Shown piece by piece: positions 42,668 through 50,320 of a stretch of 64,000 nt of DNA. Under the pieces are notes generated by a model that searched no databases, had not been told where the DNA came from, and saw nothing but the letters and a program-made list of their open reading frames with translations. The position numbers and the translations under genes are program-made. Location of the stretch: assembly GCF_004297405.1 (NCBI RefSeq), contig NZ_SCVC01000047.1, positions 80,950 to 144,949 on the forward strand, written 5' to 3'. Source of the DNA: Reyranella sp. (lineage in GTDB: Bacteria; Pseudomonadota; Alphaproteobacteria; Reyranellales; Reyranellaceae). Within the stretch, counting starts at the first letter, position 1; every line of letters begins with the position of its first letter.

Positions 42668-43470
42668 TCGGTCTCCTCCGCCACGAACTTCACCGGGCGC
42701 GGCTTGGCAAAAGCCTGCAGGCCCAGCAACAGCGGCATGATCATCAAGAAAAACACCAGGGTGTAGGCGCTGCCGATCTCGAGCCGCAGCGAGGCGTAGG
42801 CGTCGGCAAGACCGACGGGCAGCGTCTTGGTGAACGGTGTGTGCAGCAGCCAGGTCATGTTGAACTCGCCCATTGAGAGCGTCACCACCATCAGCGAGCC
42901 GGCAAGGATGCCAGCACGGCAGTTGGGCAGCACAATGTCGCGGAAGCGAGACCAGAAGCCGGCGCCGAGCGAAGCGGCACCTTCCTCCAGCGTCTGCAGG
43001 TCTATGGCACTCAGCACGGCGAGCACGCTGCGCACCATGAAGGGCAGAGTGAACAGCACGTGGCCGACCAGGATGAAGGCCCACGACGTGCGAAACCCCG
43101 ACACGCTGCCATAGGTCACGATCAACGCCAGTGCGGTCGCCAGCCCCGGCACCGCGACCGGCATCACCAATAGTTCCTCGATGGCCCGCGTCAGGGCGGT
43201 CTGGCGCTTGGCGAGGACGTAGGCCGTCGGCACACCCAGCACCAAGGTGACGGCGAGGCACGCTAGCGACAGGCCGATAGAGAGGAAGATCGTCTCGCGA
43301 TAGCCGGTCCAGACCTCGATCACCCAGCGCAGGGTGAGGCCGCTCTCCAGGCCGACGAAGTAGTTCACCGTCAGGCCGGCCAGGATCGACAGGATAACCG
43401 GCACGATCAGGAAGGCGCTGACCAGCAAGGTGAACCCGAGCTGTAGCAGGAACAGGCCGCGATGCTTCAT
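42664..43470 (-). CDS. ABC importer permease, second subunit (PotC-like)
   Basis: 268 residues with six predicted helices. The ATPase-contact EAA loop reads E-E-G-A-A-S-L-G-A-G-F-W-S-R-F-R-D-I-V-L-P. The helix composition and the R-G-L-x-L-L start are typical of the second permease of iron/polyamine/phosphonate-type importers. It lies 15 bp after the first permease and overlaps the ATPase gene, so the three are tightly coupled. Confidence 0.9.
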   Translation of the reverse strand: MKHRGLFLLQLGFTLLVSAFLIVPVILSILAGLTVNYFVGLESGLTLRWVIEVWTGYRETIFLSIGLSLACLAVTLVLGVPTAYVLAKRQTALTRAIEELLVMPVAVPGLATALALIVTYGSVSGFRTSWAFILVGHVLFTLPFMVRSVLAVLSAIDLQTLEEGAASLGAGFWSRFRDIVLPNCRAGILAGSLMVVTLSMGEFNMTWLLHTPFTKTLPVGLADAYASLRLEIGSAYTLVFFLMIMPLLLGLQAFAKPRPVKFVAEETE

Positions 43471-43485
43471 GGTGCGGTCCTTCCC

Positions 43486-44313
43486 TCAGCCCGCCGCGGC
43501 GACAGTGGAGCCGGCGGCCGTGCGCGCCAGCGCCAGCACGATCCAGGTGACCGCACCCAACACGAAGCTCAGCGCGGCGGCCATGGCGATGTTCGCCGAC
43601 AGGGTGAACTCGGTATAGATCACCATCGGCAACACGTTGATCTTGGCGGCGAGCGTGAAGGCCGTGCCGAAGGCACCGACGGCTGTCGCGAAGCAGATCG
43701 CGCCAGCGGAGATGAAGGCGGGCTTCAGGCCGGGAATGATGACATCCAGTACGACCCGCCAGGGCGAGGCGCCGAGCGAACGGGCCGCTTCCTCCAGTTT
43801 TGGATCGAGCTTCTCGGCGGCGGCCATCACGGTGAGGATGGTGCGCGGGATGGAGAAGTAGACATAGCCCATGAACAGGCCGGACAAGGTATAGGCGAAG
43901 ACCAGCTTGTCGCCGGTCAGGGCCTGCGTCACCTGGCCGATCAACCCCTGGCGGCCGGCCAGCATGATCACCATGAAGCCGATCACCACGCCGGGGAAAG
44001 CGAGCGGGAAAGTCAGCATCGCCACGAGGGCCGCATTGCCCGGAAACTTGTGGCGCTGCAGGAACACGCCGGAGATACCGCTGATGATCAGCGTGGCCAC
44101 CGTCGTCGCCGCGGCCACACCGAGCGTCGAGATGAGGCTGCTGAGATAGTGGGAGTCGATGAGGATCGCGGCATACGCGGCCCAGCCGGTCTTGCCGCTG
44201 CCGCCGATGAAGAACAGCCGCGCCATGGGCAGCAGGAAGAATGCCGCGAAGAAGATGCCAGCCGGCAGCAGCAAGAAGATCAGTCGTTGGACGTCGCGCC
44301 GCATCGTCGGCAT
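43486..44313 (-). CDS. ABC importer permease, first subunit (PotB-like)
   Basis: 275 residues, six predicted helices, EAA loop E-E-A-A-R-S-L-G-A-S-P-W-R-V-V-L-D-V-I-I-P. It starts M-P-T-M-R-R-D-V-Q-R-L-I-F-L-L-L-P-A, the usual first helix of this class, with L-T-F-P-L-A-F-P-G-V-V-I-G-F in the core. A 69-bp gap separates it from the binding-protein gene, with no obvious hairpin. Confidence 0.9.
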   Translation of the reverse strand: MPTMRRDVQRLIFLLLPAGIFFAAFFLLPMARLFFIGGSGKTGWAAYAAILIDSHYLSSLISTLGVAAATTVATLIISGISGVFLQRHKFPGNAALVAMLTFPLAFPGVVIGFMVIMLAGRQGLIGQVTQALTGDKLVFAYTLSGLFMGYVYFSIPRTILTVMAAAEKLDPKLEEAARSLGASPWRVVLDVIIPGLKPAFISAGAICFATAVGAFGTAFTLAAKINVLPMVIYTEFTLSANIAMAAALSFVLGAVTWIVLALARTAAGSTVAAAG

Positions 44314-44382
44314 TTCCTCAAACGAGCGTCGGCGGAACGGCTGTATTGCCGCCCCGCCGCGCTTTCGGTGTCAGAGCGTCGG

Positions 44383-45393
44383 TCAGTTCACTTCCTTGCG
44401 GTAGCGCTCGACGATCTGAGGCTGCGCCTTTGCCAGGTTCTTGAGGTCCACGGGCTTGGCGCGGGCGTACTCGGCGTCGGGCAGGAACTTCGCCTTGGCT
44501 TCGGCTGACAGCCTGTCGGCGAAGACAGGACGCAGGTAGGCGTTACCCCACATCGCCTGGCTCTCGTCCGACAGCACGAAGTCGAGCACCTTCTTGCCAT
44601 TGTCCGGGTTGGGACCTTTGTTCACCAGACCCATCACGTAGGGAAACACCAGCGTGCCTTCCTTGGGGATGACGAACTGCACCGGCGCCTTGTCGGTGTA
44701 CTGACCGCGATAGGCGTTGAAGTCGTAGTCGAGCAGGATCGGGATCTCGCCCGAGATGACGCGGGCATAGGATGTCTGCTTCGGCACGATCGGCTGGTTC
44801 TTGGCCAGCTCCTTGAAGAATTTGATCGCCGGATCGAGGTTGTCGTAGGTGCCGCCCAGCGCGAGGTTGATCGCCATGACGCCGAGCTGGCCCACGGCCG
44901 CCGATGTCGGATCGAGATAACCGACGAGCCCCTTGTATTCGGGCTTCAACAGATCGGCCCAGCTCTGCGGCACCGGCTTGTTGCCGAGCGCGGCCTTGTT
45001 CACGAACAGGCCGAGCGTGCCGGAGTGGATCGTGAACCAGTTGCCGTCGGGATCCTTCAGGTCGGCCGGGATCTTCTCCCAGTTCTTCGGCTTGTACGGC
45101 GTCAGCACGCCGGCATCCTTGGCCGGGTCGGCTGCAATGCCACCGAGATAGGTTACGTCGGCCACGGGATTGGCCTTCTCGGCGATCAGCGCGGCGATGG
45201 CCTGGCCCGAGTTCTTGTTGTCGGGCGGCACCTGGATGCCGAGCTTGGCCTGGATGGCCTTGAGCTGCGACCCCCAGTCAGCCCATTCCGGCGGACAGTT
45301 GTAGCAGATGGCACGCTGCTGGGCGGCAGCGCCCGTGACGTTGGCCAATGCGGCAATGCCGAGAGCGGCAGCGAAAGCGAGATGTTTCAACAT
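44383..45393 (-). CDS. ABC importer periplasmic substrate-binding protein
   Basis: 336 residues from the ATG at 45393, with a very strong GGAGGAGGGG site. A signal peptide (MLKHLAFAAALGIAAL, cleavage AAA-Q) is followed by a type II periplasmic binding fold (extracellular solute-binding protein family 1/13 type), with R-A-I-C-Y-N-C-P-P-E-W, D-V-T-Y-L-G-G-I and Y-L-D-P-T-S-A-A-V-G. Two cysteines near the mature N-terminus (I-C-Y-N-C) are unusual and could form a disulfide. The ligand is not deducible; the DeoR regulator and phosphodiesterase in the operon hint at a phosphorylated or phosphodiester compound. Confidence 0.9.
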   Translation of the reverse strand: MLKHLAFAAALGIAALANVTGAAAQQRAICYNCPPEWADWGSQLKAIQAKLGIQVPPDNKNSGQAIAALIAEKANPVADVTYLGGIAADPAKDAGVLTPYKPKNWEKIPADLKDPDGNWFTIHSGTLGLFVNKAALGNKPVPQSWADLLKPEYKGLVGYLDPTSAAVGQLGVMAINLALGGTYDNLDPAIKFFKELAKNQPIVPKQTSYARVISGEIPILLDYDFNAYRGQYTDKAPVQFVIPKEGTLVFPYVMGLVNKGPNPDNGKKVLDFVLSDESQAMWGNAYLRPVFADRLSAEAKAKFLPDAEYARAKPVDLKNLAKAQPQIVERYRKEVN

Positions 45394-45397
45394 GGGA

Positions 45398-46264
45398 TCA
45401 GCCCCTCCTCCTTGTTTGACTTGTTGTGTCCGTGGACGCGATGTCGTTGGACCAGGAAACGAGACGCACGCCGGCATCGCGCAACTGGTCGGCGATGGCG
45501 GTCGGAACCGGGCGATCGGTGAATACGACGTTCGCTTCGGTGACATGGCCACCGCGCACCGTGGCGCCGCGGCCGAACTTGGAGTGATCAAGCACGAGGA
45601 AGCGCTGCCGACAATGCTGCGCCAGCTCGCTGCGCATCGTCACCTCGTCGGTGTTGAAGTCGAGCAGCGTACCGTCCTCGGCGACACCGCCCACGCCGTA
45701 GATGCCGATGTCGACGGCGAACCGGCTGAAGAAACCGTGGGCGTCGCCGGCCACCACGTCGCGGTCGAGATTGCGCACGCGCCCGCCTGCCACGGTGATC
45801 TCGCACGACGTGTTGCGGCTGAAGGCCAAGGCGACGTTGAGGTTGTTGGTCATGACCCGCAGGCCCGAATGGTCGGCGAGCGCGAGCGCGCATTGCTCGG
45901 GCGTGGTGCCGATTCCAAAGAAAAGCGAGGCTCCCTCGGGCACCTCGCGCGCCACGAGCTGCGCGACGCGGCGCTTGGCGTCGATGTTCAGGACCTGGCG
46001 CGCGGGATAGGCGAGGTTCTCGCCCTCGGGCGGCAGTTCGACGCCGCCGTGGCGTCGTCGCAGCAGGCCGCGATCGCAGAGCAGATTGACGTCGCGCCGG
46101 ATCGTCTGCGGCGTTACGCCGAACTGGAGTGCCAGGGCGTCGATGGCCTGGAACCCGTCTCTCCGGACGAGCTCCACGATGGCGCGCGCGCGATCTTCCG
46201 CCAGCATTGCCGGATCCTGAGCCCGTTTTCCGTCCTGTTTGGTCTGCATTGTTCGAATGAACAT
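45398..46264 (-). CDS. DeoR/GlpR-family transcriptional regulator
   Basis: 288 residues; the ATG at 46264 has TGGAAG at good spacing, whereas the ATG at 46249 has none. The N-terminal helix-turn-helix is I-D-A-L-A-L-Q-F-G-V-T-P-Q-T-I-R-R-D-V, followed by L-L-R-R-R-H-G-G-V, the DeoR hallmark. The C-terminal sensor domain has G-I-G-T-T-P-E-Q-C and A-E-D-G-T-L-L-D-F-N-T-D-E-V. DeoR proteins usually bind phosphorylated sugars or polyols. It is the first gene of the ABC-importer operon (4 bp before the binding protein) with palindromes over its own promoter, so autoregulation and control of the importer are expected. Confidence 0.9.
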   Translation of the reverse strand: MFIRTMQTKQDGKRAQDPAMLAEDRARAIVELVRRDGFQAIDALALQFGVTPQTIRRDVNLLCDRGLLRRRHGGVELPPEGENLAYPARQVLNIDAKRRVAQLVAREVPEGASLFFGIGTTPEQCALALADHSGLRVMTNNLNVALAFSRNTSCEITVAGGRVRNLDRDVVAGDAHGFFSRFAVDIGIYGVGGVAEDGTLLDFNTDEVTMRSELAQHCRQRFLVLDHSKFGRGATVRGGHVTEANVVFTDRPVPTAIADQLRDAGVRLVSWSNDIASTDTTSQTRRRG

Positions 46265-46322
46265 TGCAGCGCTTCCATTTTGTTCATGTGACTTTCACAT
46301 GAACATTTGGTGACGTCAAATG
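46250..46322. promoter_or_regulatory. DeoR operator cluster: perfect 11-bp-arm palindrome and two flanking dyads
   Basis: TGTTCATGTGA (46281-46291) and TCACATGAACA (46295-46305) form a perfect palindrome around CTT. A shorter dyad with the same ends, TGTTC-GAAT-GAACA, covers 46250-46263 and overlaps the DeoR start codon. A third, CATTTG-N7-CAAATG (46304-46322), includes TGACGTCA (46311-46318). The shared TGTTC/GAACA half-site suggests two binding sites for the adjacent DeoR protein, one blocking its own translation start region. Confidence 0.75.
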
Positions 46323-46350
46323 AACTCAGGCCGGCCTTGCGCCGGGGGCT

Positions 46351-47715
46351 CTACTGCGCGGCGATCTTCGACGCGGCTGGGGCGAAGGCCTGCTCCATCT
46401 CGCGGCGCAGCTTCACGGCGGTCAGCGTCTCGTCCATCGCGACGTCGGCGTAGGTCAGCGACTGGCCGGCCTTGATCGGCTTCAGGAGCTTGACGTTGTG
46501 CGCGAGGCCGAGCGGCAGGCTGCCGAGCGTGGTCGACTTCTCCGACGGGAACAGCTTGCCGTAGACGGTGTAGCCGCCCTCGCCATCCAGCATCTCGCCG
46601 GGTTTGAGATCGCGCTTGGCCGTGGCGATCACGTCGGCATGGAAGCCGATCGGGCAGCCGGTCGGCTCCTTGCGCAGGCCGATCGACGCCACCGACATGC
46701 CGACCTCGAGGCCGATCAGGTGCCAGCGCTTGTACATGACGGAATACCGGCCCGACGGATCGGTGCAGAGCATGTATTCCTCGAAGCAGTTCTTCTGATA
46801 GTCGGTGGCGGCCTCGAACACGACCCACACGCCCTTGCGGATTTCGTAGGGGATCGCGCGGCCGTCCTTCTCCAGCGATGACGCCACTTCGACCTGGCCC
46901 TTGTGGTGGAGCTGGCCACCTTCGGAGATCGGCCGCATCACGAAGGGCAGATCCTCGACTGAGCACGGCGGAAAGGCGAGGCCATCCGGGGCCGGCGTGA
47001 GGCCGGTCGCATTGGCCACGGCCGTGCTCTCGATGGCGGGTTTTGAGCCGTCGAGGAAGGAGTTGAACATCTTGGGGTTCAGGCCGCCGCGTTTGGCCTG
47101 CTCCTCGTTGAGGCCCCAGTATTTCCACACCGTCTCGGGTGTCGACTGCGCGAAATGTGGCAGCCACTTGTGACCACGGCCGGCCGCGGTGACCTCGAAG
47201 CCCGAAGTGCGCGCCCAGTCGACCAGCTCGCAGATCAGCGCCGGCTGGTCGCCATAGGCGAGGCTGTAGATCACGCCGGCCTGTGCCGCGCGCTGGGCGA
47301 GCAGCGGGCCGCAGAACGCGTCGGCCTCGACCGTCACCATGACCACGTGCTTGCCGTTGCGGAAAGCTTCGAGCGCGTGTTCGACGGCAGCGATCGGATC
47401 GCCGGTCGATTCGACCACGATGTCGATCTCGGGGTGACTGACCAGGGCGCGCCAATCGTCGGTGAGATAGGTGCTGCCGTGCTTGCGGGCATCGGCGAAC
47501 GAGGTGGCGGAGGTAACGTCGGGCTTCCAGCCCAGCCGCGCCAGGTTTTCGCGGGCGCGGTCGGGCGAGAGATCGGCAATGCCCAGCAAATGAATGCCTG
47601 GCGTCGTCGGGATCTGCGACAGATACATCGAGCCGAACTTGCCGGCCCCGATCACGCCGATGCGCAGCGGCTTGGCTTCGGCCGCGCGCGCCATGAGCAT
47701 GCGATGGAGACTCAT
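46351..47715 (-). CDS. Rossmann-fold oxidoreductase with C-terminal SAF domain
   Basis: 454 residues from the ATG at 47715 with GGAGGAAAC upstream. The N-terminus has a dinucleotide fold (R-I-G-V-I-G-A-G-K-F-G-S-M-Y) and a Gfo/Idh or homoserine-dehydrogenase-like region with E-S-T-G-D-P and V-M-V-T-V-E-A-D-A. The C-terminal ~70 residues look like an SAF domain (G-E-M-L-D-G-E-G-G-Y-T-V-Y-G-K-L and K-P-I-K-A-G-Q-S-L-T-Y-A-D-V). Proteins of this layout are annotated as NAD(P)-dependent oxidoreductases without firm substrates. The gene is 22 bp downstream of the EctD-like dioxygenase and 86 bp upstream of the DeoR start, so it may belong to the same pathway as the importer. Confidence 0.85.
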   Translation of the reverse strand: MSLHRMLMARAAEAKPLRIGVIGAGKFGSMYLSQIPTTPGIHLLGIADLSPDRARENLARLGWKPDVTSATSFADARKHGSTYLTDDWRALVSHPEIDIVVESTGDPIAAVEHALEAFRNGKHVVMVTVEADAFCGPLLAQRAAQAGVIYSLAYGDQPALICELVDWARTSGFEVTAAGRGHKWLPHFAQSTPETVWKYWGLNEEQAKRGGLNPKMFNSFLDGSKPAIESTAVANATGLTPAPDGLAFPPCSVEDLPFVMRPISEGGQLHHKGQVEVASSLEKDGRAIPYEIRKGVWVVFEAATDYQKNCFEEYMLCTDPSGRYSVMYKRWHLIGLEVGMSVASIGLRKEPTGCPIGFHADVIATAKRDLKPGEMLDGEGGYTVYGKLFPSEKSTTLGSLPLGLAHNVKLLKPIKAGQSLTYADVAMDETLTAVKLRREMEQAFAPAASKIAAQ

Positions 47716-47737
47716 CGTTTCCTCCGAATTTTTCTGA

Positions 47738-48538
47738 TTATTCCGCAGCGGCCTTGCGCTGGGCGGCGCGCATGACGGCGTCGTCTTCCCAGGCATCGAT
47801 CGGCGTGAAGTCGCGGTGAGCGATATAGTCCGGCCGCTTGAAGCGGCGGATGGCGTTGGAGACCGCGTTGTAGGTCACGTAGATGATCTGGCGGTCCCAC
47901 GGCGACATGTTGGGCGGGCTGCCGTGCACTAGCGTGCCGTGGAAGAAGATCGCCGACCCCGGGCCGCCCTTGGGCGCCACGATGCCGCCCTGCTTCACCA
48001 GCTTGGCGATGGTGTCGTTGTCGATGACCCAAAGCGGATAGGACGTCGTGGTGAGGTCGTGGCTGGCCTCGATCGCGCCCTTCTTGTGGCTCTTCGGGAT
48101 GAACCAGAGCGGGCCGTTGAACTCGTTCACGTCGTCCATGAACACTGCGAGGTTCATGGCGCGCGCCTCGGGCATATCATCATCGGCTTTCCAGGTGCCG
48201 TAGTCCTGGTGCCATTGCCAGACGTCGCCGTCGAAGGCGGCCTTTCCGTTGATCTTGAACTGATGGATGTAGGTCTTGTCCTTCAGGAGCTGTTCGGCGG
48301 GCCCCACGAAGCGCGGATGATGGATCAGCGCCTCGAACACCGGATGATAGGTGTGAACGGCGAAAGCCGTGCGCACCACATCCCCGGTCTTCTCGCGCAC
48401 ATTCTCCTCGCGACGCTGCGCGAAGACTTCGGGCACCGAAGTCTTCAGAATCTGCGTCTCCTCGGGCGAGAAATAGTTCGGAAAAAAGAGATAGCCCTCT
48501 TCGTCGAATTGCCGGAGCTGCTCAGAGGTGAGCTTCAT
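47738..48538 (-). CDS. Phytanoyl-CoA dioxygenase family protein, ectoine-hydroxylase-like
   Basis: 266 residues with AGGAACCGCC near the start. The iron ligands are H110-x-D112 in W-Q-W-H-Q-D-Y-G-T-W and H205 in V-H-G-S-P-P-N-M-S-P. The long stretch around them (I-N-G-K...W-H-Q-D...D-M-P-E-A-R-A...N-G-P-L-W-F-I-P-K-S-H and Y-N-A-V-S-N-A) follows the EctD pattern closely. No ectABC genes are nearby, so an ectoine substrate is not supported; related hydroxylases act on other small polar acids and 2-aminoethylphosphonate. It is flanked by a GntR regulator upstream and an SAF oxidoreductase downstream on the same strand. Confidence 0.87.
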   Translation of the reverse strand: MKLTSEQLRQFDEEGYLFFPNYFSPEETQILKTSVPEVFAQRREENVREKTGDVVRTAFAVHTYHPVFEALIHHPRFVGPAEQLLKDKTYIHQFKINGKAAFDGDVWQWHQDYGTWKADDDMPEARAMNLAVFMDDVNEFNGPLWFIPKSHKKGAIEASHDLTTTSYPLWVIDNDTIAKLVKQGGIVAPKGGPGSAIFFHGTLVHGSPPNMSPWDRQIIYVTYNAVSNAIRRFKRPDYIAHRDFTPIDAWEDDAVMRAAQRKAAAE

Positions 48539-48573
48539 GGCGGTTCCTCCTTGCCTTGTTGTTTGCGCCGTTA

Positions 48574-49245
48574 TCAGGCGGCGCGTGAGATGACGACCTT
48601 CAGTCGTCCCGTGAGAATGTCGGCCATCTGCTCGGCATGACCGCGGCAGAGCGCTTCGGCCTCCGCGGTCTGGCCGGCTTCGAGGGCGCGCAGGATGCCT
48701 TCGTGTTCGTCCCAGACGCTGACGCGCAGATCCTCTTCGCTCAGCACGGCGGCCATCACGCGGCGCAGATGCTGCCAGTGCGGCTGGGCGGTCTCGCCGA
48801 ACAGCGGATTGCCCGAGGCTTCGTAGATGAAGAGATGGAAATCGATATCGGCTTCGATCACCGACGGCACATAGGCGCTGGCCACGGCACGGCGGCCGAC
48901 ATCGAGAAGCTGGCGGCCACGCTGAACGAGATGCGGTGTGTAGTTGGCGGCCGCATGACGGGCAGCGGCACCGTCGAGCGCGGCGCGCACGGCGTAAAGG
49001 TTGCGCGCCTGCTGAACGTCGAGCGGCGCCACACAGACTCCCTTGCGGCCAGCATCGATCAGGAAGCCTTCGCGCCGCAACAGCATCATCGCCTGCAGGA
49101 CCGGCTGGCGCGACACGCCGAACTGCTGTGCCAGTTCTTCCTGGGTGATGCGCGCGCCGGATTTCAGTTCGCCAGAGCAGATCGCCTCAAGGACGGAGTC
49201 GTGGATACGTTCGGACAGGTCTGGTTCGGGGAGGATCGGGCGCAT
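48574..49245 (-). CDS. GntR-family (FCD-type) transcriptional regulator
   Basis: 223 residues from the ATG at 49245. The winged helix is R-I-T-Q-E-E-L-A-Q-Q-F-G-V-S-R-Q-P-V-L-Q-A-M-M-L-L, followed by an FCD ligand domain with R-A-A-L-D-G-A-A-A-R-H-A-A, D-I-D-F-H-L-F-I-Y-E-A-S-G-N and H-E-G-I-L-R-A-L-E-A-G metal/ligand-binding helices. FCD regulators sense small organic acids. A perfect CTGTATACAG palindrome lies 5 bp upstream of the start codon. It probably controls the dioxygenase and oxidoreductase genes that follow at 35 and 22 bp spacing. Confidence 0.9.
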   Translation of the reverse strand: MRPILPEPDLSERIHDSVLEAICSGELKSGARITQEELAQQFGVSRQPVLQAMMLLRREGFLIDAGRKGVCVAPLDVQQARNLYAVRAALDGAAARHAAANYTPHLVQRGRQLLDVGRRAVASAYVPSVIEADIDFHLFIYEASGNPLFGETAQPHWQHLRRVMAAVLSEEDLRVSVWDEHEGILRALEAGQTAEAEALCRGHAEQMADILTGRLKVVISRAA

Positions 49246-49249
49246 ACAT

Positions 49250-49259
49250 CTGTATACAG
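49250..49259. promoter_or_regulatory. GntR/FCD-type operator (CTGTATACAG)
   Basis: A perfect 10-bp palindrome with the TGTATACA core typical of FCD-GntR binding sites lies immediately upstream of the GntR start codon, consistent with autoregulation and control of the downstream genes. Confidence 0.7.
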
Positions 49260-49285
49260 AACACACAACCGCCCGAGTCAACCGC

Positions 49286-50320
49286 CTAGCGAGATTTAAG
49301 CCCTTTGGCTGCGAGAATAGGCAGAGCGCGGTCGGGATAGTCCGTGATCAGCCCGTCGACTCCGAGATCAATCAATCGCGCCATCTCGGCCGGAACGTTC
49401 ACCGTCCACGGCACGACCTTGAGACCCAGTGCCTGGGCCTCTTTCACATTGTCCGCCGTGACGTTGCGCCAGAAGGGTGACCAGGTTGCGCAGCCGGCGG
49501 CCTTGGCCAGTCGCGGTAATGAGCCACCGTGCGCAGCCAGATCGAGGCCAGCCAGCCACGGCGAAGGTCTGCTGCCGTTCCGGCCGACCGTGTCGAAGTT
49601 GTTGCTCTCGATGGTGAGGCAGCCTGTGGCGATTTCAGGCGCCAGCTTCTTCACTTCGAGAAGGCCGCGCCAGTCGAACGACTGCACCGTACTGCGCGCC
49701 GCGGTTCCGGCCTTGCGGATCGCTTCGACGGTGAGGCCGGCAAATCGCACGGGATCGATCGTGAGGTCGGGTTTGTTGGGATCGGTCTTGATCTCGATGT
49801 TGAAGCGCACGTCAGGACCCGCCATGGCAAAAAACTCGGCCGGTGTCGGGAAGCGCTGGCCATCGACCGGCTTCTGTTCGGGAAACTGTTGGGCGTATTT
49901 GCTGGCGGGGTTGAGGCGGCCGATGTCGTAGCGCTTCAGCTCTTCATAGGTGAGGGTGCGGATCGCAGGCCCCGGCCGCGCCAGCCATTGACCATCCGGC
50001 TCTCTCGTCAGATCGGGATTGAGCAGCGGATCGTGGCTGATGATCACCTCGTCGGCCTTGGTGACCGCGAGGTCGGTTTCGAGCGTGCTGACGCCGAGGT
50101 CGAGCGCCACCTTGAAGCCGGCCAGCGTGTTCTCGGGCGCGAGGCCACGGGCACCTCGATGACCTTGCAGATCGAAGGCGGCGGCAAAGCCGGTACTAGC
50201 CGCCCAGATTGCGCAGACGAGCGATGCGATCCTCGATATCGGGGTGCGTCGCGAGCAGTGCCGGCGTGTCCTTGGTGAAGTCCTGGACGGGGTTGACGAT
50301 AAAGAGATGCTGCGTGGCAT
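49286..50320 (-). CDS. Glycerophosphodiester phosphodiesterase (periplasmic)
   Basis: 344 residues as drawn. The catalytic core begins L-Q-G-H-R-G-A-R-G-L-A-P-E-N-T, with L-E-T-D-L-A-V-T-K and V-I-I-S-H-D-P-L-L, the GDPD metal-binding and acid/base residues; later F-N-I-E-I-K-T-D and W-T-V-N complete the barrel. A hydrophobic leader (S-L-V-C-A-I-W-A-A-S-T-G-F-A-A-A) indicates export. The only standard start upstream of it is the ATG at 50320, which gives a 31-residue Arg/Ser-rich head and overlaps htpX by 125 bp; the true start may be unusual. It hydrolyses deacylated phospholipids to glycerol-3-phosphate. Confidence 0.85.
   Translation of the reverse strand: MPRSISLSSTPSRTSPRTRRHCSRRTPISRIASLVCAIWAASTGFAAAFDLQGHRGARGLAPENTLAGFKVALDLGVSTLETDLAVTKADEVIISHDPLLNPDLTREPDGQWLARPGPAIRTLTYEELKRYDIGRLNPASKYAQQFPEQKPVDGQRFPTPAEFFAMAGPDVRFNIEIKTDPNKPDLTIDPVRFAGLTVEAIRKAGTAARSTVQSFDWRGLLEVKKLAPEIATGCLTIESNNFDTVGRNGSRPSPWLAGLDLAAHGGSLPRLAKAAGCATWSPFWRNVTADNVKEAQALGLKVVPWTVNVPAEMARLIDLGVDGLITDYPDRALPILAAKGLKSR

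Noticed and set aside
47738..48538. Calling the dioxygenase ectD
   Set aside because: Motif similarity is strong, but no ectA, ectB or ectC is in the window and the flanking genes do not fit ectoine metabolism, so only a family-level call is made.
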